This document shows, piece after piece, positions 22,062 to 35,348 of a stretch of DNA of 64,000 bases. The stretch comes from Peltaster fructicola (Eukaryota; Ascomycota; Dothideomycetes). Within the stretch, counting starts at the first letter, position 1; every line of letters starts with the position of its first letter. Location of the stretch: positions 3,286,001-3,350,000 of the forward strand of contig CP051141.1 in NCBI GenBank assembly GCA_001592805.2, written 5' to 3'. The position numbers and the translations under genes were made by a program. The notes below the pieces were generated by a model. It worked only from the letters and a program-made list of their open reading frames with translations. It did no database searches and was not told where the DNA came from.

Positions 22062-22943
22062 GCTCTCAATCGCTTAGAGACAATGACTCGTGGTGAATGC
22101 TGTTGATGATGTTTACGTCGTCGTTAGATGGTATCATGATGAGCAGCCCACTGTCCCGCTTCGATTCGTCACACTTCTGATTGCAACCACAATCTTCGCA
22201 TCATGACACGCTCTGACCGCCTACGCATCTCCATATACAATCAGACACATAGCGCTTCGATCGCGATGTGGACTCGAGTCCGCCGAAGACGTGCTACAAT
22301 GCAATTGCCATGAGGTCCGATCAACGCAATCCCACAAACCCGAAGCATGCCTCCAAGCGCAACGACCACAGCCATGTGGAACATCAATACGACGTACATT
22401 CACCATCCCGCCAAGGTCATTTCCACTTATCACCGAAGCTGGTGCAGGACGGCAGCTTTGCTATGCATGGATCCACTGCTATGCTGAAGCCAGCAACATG
22501 TCAGATACTAGGCGCCATGAGCTATAGCATATCCAGGCTTGCCGCGTGTTGTAGGCTTCATAGCACTTGAGCACCACACAAACCTGGCTACAGATACACT
22601 CGACTCTGCAAGGGTACGACAAGAGCGCCTCAGCGGTAATGATTTAGGCTTTCAGCCACTGGATAACGACCTGTCGATCAGGACCGCAGATCTCTCGGAG
22701 GTCCCTAAATGCCGCAGGACAGTTCTCATCCTTCGTAAGAGTACGAGTATGAGGTGAGCTGGTTCATTTGTCATATACGGCCATCTCTCGGATCTATTCA
22801 CTTTGTCCGTCATCAATTCAGCTGTTGCAACGCATTTCTAGAGCACTACATGAGGAGCTCTTCTCACAGTGCAGCGACGGTCAGGTAAGGATAGCCTCTG
22901 TCTTCTTCTTATTCTTCTTGTCCTTTCTGGCAACCAAGGTCCA
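22062..22943. other. Divergent intergenic region
   Basis: About 0.9 kb between the UCH gene (-) and the DHA2 transporter (+). The frames in it are short and without family likeness. I see no repeat. It should carry both promoters. Confidence 0.5.
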
Positions 22944-24728
22944 ATGATTATGGAGTCGACAGCACGGATGGAGCCAAACGCTCTTGGTTTGGACGAGCAA
23001 CAATCGAAAGCAGACAAGTCGTTTAATCAAGCGAGTGTGCAAAAGGAAGATCTCGCCTCACTTGAGCCTCATATTCTACAGACAGAAACCCGAGCAGTCA
23101 CCGGTTGGAGATGGGTTCTAGTCTGTCTCGGCCTGTACTGCGCCGTCTTTCTATATGGTCTTGACAACACCGTGGCCGCAGATCTTCAAAGTGCAATCGT
23201 GGATACATATGGAGATGTCAGTCAGCTTGCGTGGATCGGTATCGGCTTCCCGTTGGGATCGGCTGCGACGATATTGACATTGTAAGCTCAATTGCCATGT
23301 CACTTGATACAAGCTAACATTCTTCAGTGGCAAAGCCTATGGCATGTTCAACATCAAATGGCTTCATCTTGGCAGCATCTTGTTGTTCGTGGTTGGTAGT
23401 GCTGTCTGTGGTGCTGCACCTAGTATGTCGGCACTGATCGTGGGCCGAGTCATAGCCGGGGCAGGAGGTGCTGGTCTCTATCTTGGCTTGCTGAATCTTA
23501 TCGCTGTCAACACACTCGAGAAGGAACGGCCTGCATACATGGGCGTCACAGGCGTCGTTTGGGGAACTGGCACGATCCTGGGACCTGTCGTTGGAGGCGC
23601 ATTCGCGGATTCGAGTGCTACATGGCGATGGGTATGTCGCAAAGGCTCTGCAAAGAACATCTACTGATCTTACAGGCATTCTATATCAATCTCATCATCT
23701 TCGCCATCCTGCTACCCGCCCTGGCTTGTATACCTAGTTTCAACCCGCAACCCGGAGTCTCAACCGCGACAAAACTAAAAGAGCTCGACTGGGTTGGAGC
23801 GGTCCTCAACGGCGGCCTGTTCACCTCCTTTGTGATGGCGCTCACATTCGGAGGCGTTGCTTGGACCTGGAACGATGGACGCACAATAGCATGCTTCGTG
23901 GTTTGTGGCGTGGTCTTGGTCCTCTTCATGCTTCAGCAGACCTTCAGCCTATTCACGACTTCTGAACGGCGGATCTTTCCTGTACAGTTCGTCAGCAACC
24001 GCACTATGGTCCTTGCATACATCTGCACAGCCTGCTCAGCAACTGCTATGTTCGTTGTCATCTACTATATCCCACTGATGTTCCAGTTCTCTCGAGGCGA
24101 CGATGGCATCGAGTCTGCTGTGCGACTGCTGCCCTTTATCATCGTTCTGAGCTTCTGCATCATGGGATCTGGTCAGCTGCTCGGATGGATTGGATACTAC
24201 TTTCTCTTCTACGTCGTGGGCGGCGCTCTCCTTCTCATAGGAGCTTCCTTAATGTTCACTGTCAGGGCTGGTACGACTCTTGGCGCAATCTATGCGTTCG
24301 AAGTTATCATCGCTATAGGCGCAGGACTTAGCGCTCAGATTGGCTACAGTGTTGGCCCGATGGACGTCTCCTCATCAGACTTGGCAGCAGCGATCAGCTT
24401 TATCAACATTGGACAGATTGGAGGACTGGTCATAGCCTTGACGGTCTCCGGAGCTGTCTTCCAGAACGTCACCTACAATCGTCTAAGTGCGCTGCTCAGT
24501 CCGTATGGATTCTCGAGCGAAGAGATCCACGGCGCTGTGACGGGATCGCAGAGTGCTGTCTTTGAGCGGCTGTCTACAGGTGCTCGAGAGCAAGCTGTGG
24601 AAGTCATTGTTAGATCCATCAGCGACATTTACGCTCTGATCATTGCAGCAGGAGCTTTGTGTCTGGTGGCAGCATTGCTCTTCAGGAAAGAGAAGCTGTC
24701 TGGCATGACAGCTGTAGTTGCTGCGTAA
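22944..24728 (+). CDS. MFS multidrug efflux transporter, DHA2 (14-TM) type
   Basis: Proton-coupled drug or toxin exporter of the plasma membrane. Three exons: 22944-23281, 23328-23631, 23676-24728 (564 aa). Introns are 46 nt (GTAAGC..CTAAC..CAG) and 44 nt (GTATGT..CTGAT..ACAG). Splicing joins TILT-F-GKAYG and WRW-AFYINLI. The first ATG of the frame is 22944; a second Met follows two codons later. Diagnostic stretches are the first-TM motif LYGLDNTVAADLQSAIVDTY, GRVIAGAGGAGLYLGLLNLI, GPVVGGAFAD and WRWAFYINLI. It resembles the aflT/Tri12-like exporters, but no biosynthetic genes surround it, so a cluster role is not supported. Confidence 0.93.
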
Positions 24729-25385
24729 ACCGAGATGATATATGAAACCTCTGCAATGGGTTTGTGCCCTCTGAGGTAATGGCTTGATGCCTGAAATCTC
24801 AGCAAAACGCATGAGTATCGTGACAAGGTATCTGAGAAGCTTGGTACAGGACATAGCATGGAATTTGCGGGAAGGACGACGATCAGTATCGAGTTGCGAG
24901 ATGCGCATTGGTAAGCAAGGGACGACAGGAGAGCCAGAAGTAGAGCATTGTAAACGCAGGTCATTATTATGGGAACGATCTATACTTGCAGTCGTAAAGT
25001 AGGCTTGCAGTCGTCAAGCATCCTCATGGGAGGGAGCGACACTGCCCATGCCATCCTCATATATGAGGCCTTTACCGTATTCAACTCCGGAACGCCATAA
25101 CCATTCATCATAACCCGTCAAAACCATCCATCAATGGCAGAGCCATCCATCATGTGCACGAAGCACAATATCGTAACGCCGAAAGAAGTCCCATGGGTAT
25201 CGTCGCAAGGCCCGAGAAATGCAAAACCATGAAGCACACACAAGTAGAACCAGTGAGTACCAAACAGAGCTTGGCGTGAGCCTGCAGCTTTCTGCCTGTT
25301 GGTACTTCGAACACAGCCAGGCATTAGCCATGGCTTGTACTGTCCATGACTGGGAACAGAGCTGCAGCAGCAAGCTACAGCCTTT
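24729..25385. other. Intergenic 3' region
   Basis: Between the convergent ends of the DHA2 transporter and the SUN gene. A CTTGCAGTCGT word occurs twice near 24987 and 25005. A minus-strand frame here continues into the SUN gene as an antiframe shadow. No gene is seen. Confidence 0.5.
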
Positions 25386-27336
25386 CTACTGTTCATCTTG
25401 CAATCTGCCATGAAGACGGAAGCGATAGAGGCATGTCTTGTCTCCACCCCAGTTCGTTCTTGCCCTGGCAACAAAGGTGCGTGACTCAAAGTTAGGGAAT
25501 GTCTCTGCGTCCAAGAAGGCTGGGAATCGCTGAACCCAGTTTGGACTGTGGATATCATATCGACCTGCGACCATGCATACGAAGCCAGCTCCTGGTGCGT
25601 TGCCACAGCCACCCATGCCCTTGTAGCGAGGTGACTTGGCGGCGATAAGCTTCTCAATCTCAGCAGCTCGCTCGATGCTTCCTGCATCCATCCATAGTTC
25701 GACATCGCGAGGCGCTGTGTTGATGGACAGTGAACCAGAAGCAGGCACGTGCTCAACGACGAGTTCTGTTGGCGTGACGAGATATTTTGTGGCGACGCCA
25801 AGTTGTGCCTTACCCTTGTCGGTGCTTTCGGTTGCACACCAAGCATCCTGATACTCAGACCACTTCTTCAACGCAGTGACAGGTGGAATTGGCGGGTACA
25901 TGGCCCTGGCCCAAATCCGTGCCAACAGGTTCGTCTGTGTCTTGAGAGCAGTTGGTGAGGTGTAGACTGGGATGACCTTGGCACCGTTCTTTGGAGCGAA
26001 GAAGTTGAGGTTTTGCATGGCAAGGAGGGTGTTCTCGATGTAGTAGTGCTTGGCCAGGTCACCGGTCGGCGGTAGGCTTCCGGAATTCCTGCCAAGCACG
26101 TCGACGACTGCCTCTTCAGCGATGTCTCGGATGTCCTGAATGAAAGTGACTCGATCTTCTTCTGTGTTCTTCTTGAAGAGGTCGAGTAGGCGTTGATTGT
26201 CGCTTTCGATCATTTCGAGTGCTGTGCGGGCACTGACGACGTCCTGCTGCTTGCTGGCGGTGTCGTACCATCGGTCGAGGCGGGTATTCTCCAGCTCATC
26301 GATTGCTTTCTGGTTTTCTCCAAAAAGCGGCCCAGATGGTCGAGTCTCCGTCGAGCTTGGAGCGCAAGGCAGCGTAGAACTCTTCAGTGATGTGGAGGTG
26401 ATTGTCAACGACGTCGACCACAACAAGACGAGGAAGCAGGTCAGCAATCGTGGATTGCACACCTTCCAGGGCGTTAGCCAACTGGTCGGTTTTGACCTCC
26501 AGGTCCTTGAGGCGGCGAGCGAAGTTGATGTTGATTGTCCACTGAAGATCTGGGACGTTGTAGTCAGGTAGGTCGCCTTCGTGGAACTCCTTGAGATGCT
26601 TGAAGAAGATCCACTCCTTCTCTATGCCAGCTGGTGGCCGCTCGTACTCAGAAAGACCGACGATGAGACGACCGCCTTTGATCATACGAGCGCGTTGAGC
26701 AGCCCAGCCAGCTGGCAGTGTTGGGACGGAGAAGAAGGTGACCAGAGCGGAGAGAAGCAGAAGAAAGACAATGAGACCCTTTGCGGAGGTGACTGCAAGG
26801 CCGATGTTGTTGAGCATACGCTCCAGGAATCTGAGGAACGAGTGACTGAAGACAGTTGCCTGCCATGGTCGAGCCTCGTCGTAGGCGACTCCTGTCGCTG
26901 AGAGGTAGGTGTCGTGCACCTGCTGTGCAGCGGCACCTTGTGCTGGCTGCTCTGCTGGCTGCACTGGCTCAGCTACAACGACCTCCTCTTCCTCGTGATC
27001 GTCGTCGTCTTCGTCGTCATCTTCGTCCTCGTCCTCTTCCTCTTGCACTGCCGCGAATGTTGCAGCAGTTCCAACGGGAATTCTGAGCTGGCGACGGGTG
27101 CCACCCTTTGTCGCTCGTGACGGCGACGGTGCGACGGACTGGCGAGGTCGGCCACTCCTAGTGCGGCTGACCTCGCCGCCGCCTGGCTGGCCAAGCTCGC
27201 TGTGGCGTGCTTGACTGCCTTCGGATTCTGGTGAATTGTGTGAGCCATATGTATCACTATTACGGGAAGACACAACCGGCATACTCTGTGTGCTCATGGC
27301 ACGGGCGCGTGTGACACGACCTGATGGCGATGCCAT
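25386..27336 (-). CDS. SUN-domain (Sad1/UNC-84) nuclear envelope protein (one apparent frameshift)
   Basis: Inner nuclear membrane component of the LINC bridge. ATG at 27336; the frame is open further upstream but without an ATG. Order: Arg-rich DNA- or membrane-binding N-terminus (PSGRVTRARAMS); a Ser/Arg region; a highly acidic block with more than 20 Asp/Glu; one TM segment (AKGLIVFLLLLSALVTFFSV); a coiled linker; a C-terminal SUN domain with RDVELWMDAGS, GGCGNAPGAGFVCMVAGRYD, SPNWVQRFPAFLD and a closing CLYRFRLHGRL. Near 26314-26326 the reading frame changes by one base at a run of A/T. With that base corrected the protein is about 649 aa and the linker reads smoothly into ENQKAIDELENTRLDRWYD. 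The SUN domain's central loop looks compact compared with animal copies. Confidence 0.82.
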
Positions 27337-28642
27337 CGTGTTACTCGCTTGAAGGGTTGTTGTCGTTGGTGATTGTTGTATTTGAATGTGATTGATAGTG
27401 TTTGCCGTTTGCTCGTGATGTGTTTGATGTTGTGAGAGCGAAGAATTTGCGTGGGCTTCCAAGAGAATTTGTCTTCTAGTGGGGTCTCGAAGTCACTTGG
27501 CTGCCTAGGTGATGTTCTGACGTGATATCCGTAGGTGCTCATGAAGTAGTGAGAGCGTCTGGAGATAGAGGCGTGACTCGATGCCAAGCGCTACACCAGG
27601 CGCGCATCTCGTGCGATTGACGCTTGTCAGTGTTCCGGAAAAGGTACCTAGTTGACCGACACCATCCTACACGTTCTTTATGTCCTTCAGTCCCCAGCTT
27701 GTTGTGCTGCGCTCGTCGCATGCCATAGCGTGTTCTTTGTTGTTCGATATGGATGCTCTGCATTGAATTTCGCGCTAAACTAGTTCTCCCGCAGAGCCGC
27801 ATCCATTGTCCTGGACATTGGTGCTGGGACGCAGAAGAGTCTTGTAGCATCGCGGCACTGCGACAACAGCCTCGACAGTCTGAGATCTGGCCTCGCCACG
27901 TCAGCTTATAAGCTGCTGTCAGGCAGGAGTGCAAGCTCATGACGTGAGCGCAGATAGGTCTGCAAGCTGCAGCCACCACACTCAATGCTTGGCCACTATT
28001 ACCACAGTGTCTGTGCCATCGGTAGTCGAGCAGCCGACATCGTATCGAAGAAGACAAGGTAGGGGTGGATGTGTGAATGACGAAGTCGTTTGTAACGCAG
28101 CAGAATATCGAATACAAGAACTTAGAAGCACATGCTCAACGTTGCTTACAGAAAGTGAGAGACTGCACAGAAAGCTATACTCATACTGCTGTCGAGACTG
28201 CCGCTCAAATGCCAGTGTCACTCCTTGCTGATGAACAGTCGTGGGAGTGGATGTGTGTCATAGATATCACAGAGCTGCTGGGACGAGTGCCAGCCGTGCT
28301 GCCAAGGCTGTCGAGCCCGATCACCGGTCGTGGTTGGCTTGTTGTCAGAGTATCGTGTATGCAGTCAGTCCTGACCGGAGACCAGACAAGATGGTCTCCA
28401 ACTTGGAGAACCCGATGTGTCCCGCGACTTTCGTTCTCACCGTCGATCAAGAAACACCAAAATTATTCCGTGCAACGTGGCGCAGTCCTTCCAAGAGCCA
28501 GCTGTCCCGCGCTCTCCACATGTGAGTAGCTGAGGTAAGAAGCTCATCTTGTTCTTCATATACACAGACTCGAGCCGAACGATAAACTTACAGCTCACAA
28601 GTCCTCTAAGAATTCGAAGACCGCACGTAGTATCGAATCAAA
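27337..28642. other. Large divergent intergenic region
   Basis: The largest gene-poor stretch, 1.3 kb, between the SUN gene (-) and the epimerase gene (+). The two longest frames, 192 codons on minus (27539-28117) and 150 codons on plus (28077-28529), overlap each other, have odd Cys/Arg/Ser-rich composition and match nothing I know. I treat them as chance frames. The 100 bases before the epimerase start read like a normal leader. Confidence 0.5.
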
Positions 28643-29947
<1,305 letters not shown>

Positions 29948-30432
29948 GCTGTATGGGAGATTCTCAACAAGACATGGAGGCAAAAGTAATGCATACTCGA
30001 ATACAGTAGATCGCAGCCATTTGGCAGCCGTATAGATAGCATAATGAGGTTTGTTGACCATAAGCTCGAGTGCGAGCGGTGGTATATCAGAGAGCTGGCT
30101 GTGTTACAGGGATCTGGTGCTCATGGAACCTGCAAAGCGCTCGTATTGCTTCAAGTAGTCATAATGGAACAAGTTGAGAAGTCATTGTAGAGACTCGTCA
30201 CATCATCTGCTTCTGCAACCACTTTGGCAGTGCTGACTTCGTGTCACTAGCGCGTTATACGCGCTGTCGCCGGGGGCAACGAACATTCTGATTTCGTCAT
30301 TGAGACATGCGTCTAGTCAGCTATCACAGACAAGCTCTAATCCAACGAAGCATACCTAGCAAAGGCGACATCATCGAGTAGATCTCTCGAAAAGTTGTTC
30401 AATATCCACATACGCAGTCTTCCAGCACCACG
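29948..30432. other. Intergenic stretch
   Basis: Between the epimerase and the polymerase subunit genes on the same strand. No gene or repeat is evident. Confidence 0.5.
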
Positions 30433-31163
30433 ATGGCGCCAAAGCGTCGCGCAGCGACTCGTCAAGCTTCAGCACAACAAGCGACACTATCCTTTCATGG
30501 CAGGACAAATAAGATCACGAAACAGCGACTATCGGATGATGCGAAGAGCTCGAAGAAGAACCCAGATGCTCTAGACAGCGCTATTAAGGACGAATCGCAA
30601 GTGGAGGTCAAATCAGCACTCAAAGAACCCACAACTGCACAGAAAGGCATACGGCAACAGGCGATTGAGGAAGCAGCACCAGATCCAATTGAGCAGCCGG
30701 CAGATGACAAGACAAGCGATGTCCTTGGAGGTCGTGCGAAATCAGACAACCAGGGCGCTGTCGGAGGTACTGGGGCAGGTTGGATCGCAGATGAGGACAA
30801 ACAAGCACGCAAGATCTCAGATACACAAATCAAGAAGTACTGGCGCACGAAGGAGGAGCAACGAATAGTACCTCGGGTGCACCAAGACGACCTCACTGTC
30901 TACGAGAAAGTGTTGCGAGAATGGGACATGAGCGGACAATACGGTGTAAGTGGACTCTTTCTCATTGCTTGATCTGCGGCTGACCATTATAGCCATGCAT
31001 CGGCATTGCTCGACTGAAACGTTGGAAACGTGCCAATGTGCTTGGCCTTCATCCTCCCATGGAAGTTCTTGCGGTCCTGCTCAAGCAGATGGACCAAGGT
31101 GACGTCAAATCACAGCGTGCTCATGTGGACGAGTTGATGAGCTCACGATTCGTTGAGACGTGA
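30433..31163 (+). CDS. CDM1: DNA polymerase delta subunit 4 (Cdm1/POLD4 type)
   Basis: Small stabilising subunit of the lagging-strand polymerase; absent from baker's yeast but present in fission yeast and moulds. Two exons: 30433-30945 and 30993-31163 (227 aa). The 47-nt intron (GTAAGT..CTGAC..TATAG) joins SGQYG to PCIGIARLKRWKRA, the family signature. Near the N-terminus, QATLSFHGR resembles a PCNA-interacting (PIP) box. The middle is disordered, charged and Lys/Glu-rich. Conserved C-terminal block: YEKVLREWDMSGQYG and LGLHPPMEVLAVLLKQ. REV7 and CHL1 elsewhere in the window also serve replication and repair. Confidence 0.93.
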
Positions 31164-31511
31164 ATTGTTGGTCTCAAAGACCAGATGTGATCAATCCAAG
31201 GCTAGCAACGACCAGCCAGTAGTCGTGCTATGGCAACAACGACAGACCGAGAATGGCATCCCAGCGCCGTCGGTAGGAAGCAGTGGCACATTGCCTGTCA
31301 TGGACGTCTCAGAGACGACTGATGAATGATTCTAAGCACATAGCATCATCGAGCAGTGCTCGAAGCACTCCGCGCTGTACTCATAATGTTCTCGTTCTGC
31401 ATATCAAGTGATTATCATTGGATGACTATCGTGCTTTCTGGAAACTGCTTTGACAACATCACTAAACACCACCTGTGTCACGATCTTCGCTACTTCGCTA
31501 GCATCTCGACC
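31164..31511. other. Intergenic stretch
   Basis: Between the polymerase subunit and DcpS-like genes, same strand. The DcpS frame stays open back to about 31356 but its best ATG is 31512. Nothing else is seen. Confidence 0.45.
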
Positions 31512-32510
31512 ATGACTGCCGAGACTCTGATCAAAGACTTTAAATATCAGAGCCTGCTAAACCAAGACCAAGGAGGTCGTCGCATCATCCTTCAAGGTTC
31601 AATCAACGATAAACCTGCTCTTCTTCTCGTTGAGCGAGCAGCTTTCTCGACAGAACACATCTACCTGGACAACTTCTCGCGACTGGTTTCCAACATCAAT
31701 AACTTGGGCGACAATGATATCTACAAATGGTATATGGCAAACACACTGTCAGATGGCACGACGATCTCGCCACCTGATCTCAAGCTGAACCTCATATATC
31801 CTTGCAAGGACAGTCATATCAAGAAGTATAGTTTTCAGCAGTCTCGATCCGTCGTCGAGACGCCTGAAATATACCAGAAGTATGTCCGACCATACATGAG
31901 CAAGTGTCGAGAAGAAGGTCGACTGAACTGGGTCTTCAACATCCTCGAAGGTCGCACAGAGCAGGAAAACGTTCTTTATCGTTCTGCGCAGACAGGGAAC
32001 GTCGAAGACGAGTACATACTACTTCCGGACCTCAACTGGGACAGGACGACCATTGGTAGTCTGCATCTCCTTGCTCTTGTGCAACGTAGAGACATCTGGA
32101 GTGTACGAGATCTGCGGAAGAAGCATGTTGCTTGGCTTCGCAGTCTACGCAGAACGCTGACAGACACTGTCGAGAAGCTCTATCCTGGTGTCGAATCTGA
32201 TATGCTGAAGCTATACCTGCATTGTTAGTATGGTGGGAACACGAGTATGCCGCTAACAGTGTCAGATCAACCGACTTATTATCATCTACACATCCATATT
32301 GTGCATGTCAGTCTTGATGCTACGGGTACGCAGGCTACAGGCAAGGCGTTGGGCTTGGACAATGTGATCAGCCAGCTTGAGACGATGTCAGGAGGAGCTG
32401 ATGCTGGCATGGCGGATGTAGAGCTTGCATTCACTCTTGGTGAGGCAAGTGAACTGTGGTCTACGATATTTCTTCCACTAAAGAAAGGCGAGCAACCAGC
32501 GATAGCCTGA
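31512..32510 (+). CDS. DCS1: Scavenger mRNA decapping enzyme, DcpS/Dcs1 (HIT family)
   Basis: Hydrolyses m7GpppN cap remnants left after 3'-5' mRNA decay, giving m7GMP. Two exons: 31512-32223 and 32266-32510 (318 aa). The 42-nt intron (GTTAGT..CTAAC..GTCAG) joins LYLH to YQPTYYHLHIHIVHV, which completes the histidine triad His-x-His-x-His. The N-terminal half is the family's swapped dimerisation domain (LIYPCKDSHIKKYS; SRSVVETPEIY), followed by the cap-binding linker LLPDLNWD and the HIT domain. The C-terminus has GLDNVISQLE. Length fits. NOP53 lies tail to tail, with stops 55 bp apart. Confidence 0.95.
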
Positions 32511-32565
32511 AGAACACACGTTATGTGAGGAGGATGCTGCTGCAAGCAGCTCAATGTCATACATC

Positions 32566-33842
32566 TTACTTCAACGTCCAGTCCTTGTATGTCCATTTCT
32601 CTGTGCGTGTCGTCTTGCGCTGCTTTGGTTGGCCTCTTCGCTTCCTGACCTCAAGCTTGCCATTGATGAGAAGATTGCGGTACCGATCTGTCATAAGATT
32701 GCCTTCGGGCTTCAGTCGGCGCAGAGAATCCTGCAATTCATCCGGCAGTACAACCTCGAGCGGAGCTTCAGGTACTGCAACCTTGCCAAATCGACGCTTA
32801 GCCAGCTCTGGTTCTTCTTCGTCAGAAGAAGCCATCTCTGGCAGAACCATTGCGCTCCGTCTTGCCTTGTCTCTGGCAGAGACCTCTCGTGCAATCTGCT
32901 TGATTCGCTTCTGCTGCTGGTCGTACTCCTTCTGCTTCCGCTCCCAGACTTCTCGTGCTTCACGCTCTTTCCGCGCCTTGATCTTGTTCCTTTCTGCTGG
33001 TGTCTTTCGTTTCTGCTGCTTAGCGGTGTGTATCGTCTTCTCCGACTCGCTCATAAAGCCATCCCACTCGCTTTCATAGTCTGTGGCATACTCATTACGT
33101 TCTGCCTCTTCCACTTTCGCAGCTTCTGCAAGAAGTCGAGCCTCTTTCTCCTCGGCGGCGAGCTCAGCAGCAAGACGGGCCTGCTCGGACATAACAGCGG
33201 CGGCACCCTCCTTCTCCAGTAGTGCAGACCAGTCACCGACCAGAGGGTTGTAAGACTTACCACCTTCCGGCCGTCGTACAGCTGGTGTTGCTTTTCCGCT
33301 TGCCGTCAACGGTTTCGGGGCCTGTCTTAACGTTCTCGGCTCCCTCACAGGCTCTATCTTGGGCACATACGCCAGGTCGGCATGCTTGCTTGGCGCCTGG
33401 ACTCCCAGACATCGTGCGAGGCATTCTCCTCGATAGCAATACCTTCAGCATTATCTGCCACACTCCTCAGTCGCTGAAGCTCCTTATGCGAGACATATTT
33501 GCCATCTTTCTGTCTCTTGCTTGCCGACACTGGTAGATCGGCTGCCTTCCTCTTGCGCTGATTAAGTCCAGGTACGGCTGACCTCTGGGCGAGTATCTCC
33601 TCTGACTTCAGCAATTTCCGACCTTGTTGCTGCTTGTCGGCTTCAGTATCGCCGGCAAGATCGACTACGAACAGCTGATCCGCAGTCTTCTCGGATATGA
33701 CACCGCCCTTGATTATCTCATCTCTCACATTTTCGAGACCGGCCTGAACCTCCGTGAGATCAACATTCTTGCGCCAGGCTTTCTTGCCCTTCCTCGATGG
33801 TTGTTTGTGTGTTGCTGGTGCTAGTACAGCAATGTCGGCCAT
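32566..33842 (-). CDS. NOP53: NOP53/GLTSCR2 ribosome biogenesis factor (one apparent frameshift)
   Basis: Nucleolar protein that brings the exosome helicase Mtr4 to pre-60S particles for 5.8S/ITS2 processing. ATG at 33842 (the frame is open to 33875 but that codon is TTG). Family features: basic N-terminus KQPSRKGKKAWRKNVD, GGVISEKTADQLFVVD, DKQQQGRKLLKSEEILA, and KYVSHKELQRLR. After the break come EGGKSYNPLVGDWSALLEKE, a long charged helix, and a C-terminus with DRYRNLLINGKLEVRKRRGQ. The frame changes by one base at 33404-33406 (GGG on the coding strand). One more G would give DVWG-VQAPSKHADLAYVPK, the expected motif, and 425 aa in total. Apart from that break the gene looks intact. Confidence 0.9.
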
Positions 33843-34189
33843 GGTTGCGAGTGTATGCGTTACCAAAGTATGCAAGTGATTCCCAAGAATTTCTTTGAAG
33901 ATTCCACGAAGTCTGGCCCAAGATCTAATCTTCGGTTAGATCCGATCAGGCCCTCGAAAGTCAGCCCACGCATTGATGGGCATTACCACTCCTGAGTACT
34001 TGTCCGCAAGCAGGCTCATGGTTCATTAGGTGTTTCTTTCAACAACACTCCCGTACCACGCTCACCACGAAGCCAACGACTCCATTACTTGACGCTGTGC
34101 TTCTCATCTGGCATTCGTTACTTCCCCTCTGCGAGCGCATCCCAGTATCTTGAGCGACCACCACTGTACAGTGGAAACAACACATCATA
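33843..34189. other. Divergent promoter region NOP53/YPT6
   Basis: About 350 bp between divergent starts of NOP53 and the Ypt6-like gene. It is short, so the two promoters probably overlap. I see no firm element. Confidence 0.45.
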
Positions 34190-34903
<714 letters not shown>

Positions 34904-35348
34904 GACTCATCACGACCGACGTACATGGTGTGAATACAAGGTGCATTGCAGGGAGTCTAGCGAGGCGTTTGGGACACGAGTTCGTCTGCTTGGTTGAGGT
35001 CCGATTCAGGAGAAGCAGGATGGAACAGTATTGATTGAAAGCATACTGAGTATTTCTACAGTTGCCTCACTCCGGGATGCACGCATCAGATATTGCATCT
35101 ACTGTATACATTGTATTTAGCGCCAGCAGGTCAGACTTTTTGAAGCCGGATACACGAACATATCAGACATCCATGAGACTGTGATGACCCAACGAGGGAC
35201 TACGAGCATTTGATGCAGCGAGAGAAGCAATGATCGAAGCACTGCCGATGTTCTCATTCATAATGGTGTCTTCTATGCAGATTTATATGTTCCATCAGAT
35301 CGTGCACATGACTGGTATAGATATTTATGCAGTGGGCTCCTATCCTCT
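34904..35348. other. Intergenic 3' region
   Basis: Between the convergent YPT6 and mannosyltransferase genes. Somewhat A/T-rich, for example ATAGATATTTATGC near 35317. No gene is seen. Confidence 0.5.

Noticed and set aside
22944-24728. Secondary-metabolite cluster around the DHA2 transporter
   Set aside because: Neighbours are housekeeping genes; no synthase, tailoring enzyme or pathway regulator is present.
27539-28117. 192-codon minus-strand open frame between the SUN and epimerase genes
   Set aside because: Cys/Arg/Ser-rich composition without a domain pattern, overlaps another frame on the plus strand, no splice context, no likeness to any family.
28077-28529. 150-codon plus-strand ATG frame before the epimerase
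   Set aside because: The first 60 codons look helical, but the rest turns into Arg/Ser/Cys noise; no partner exon found. Kept as non-coding.
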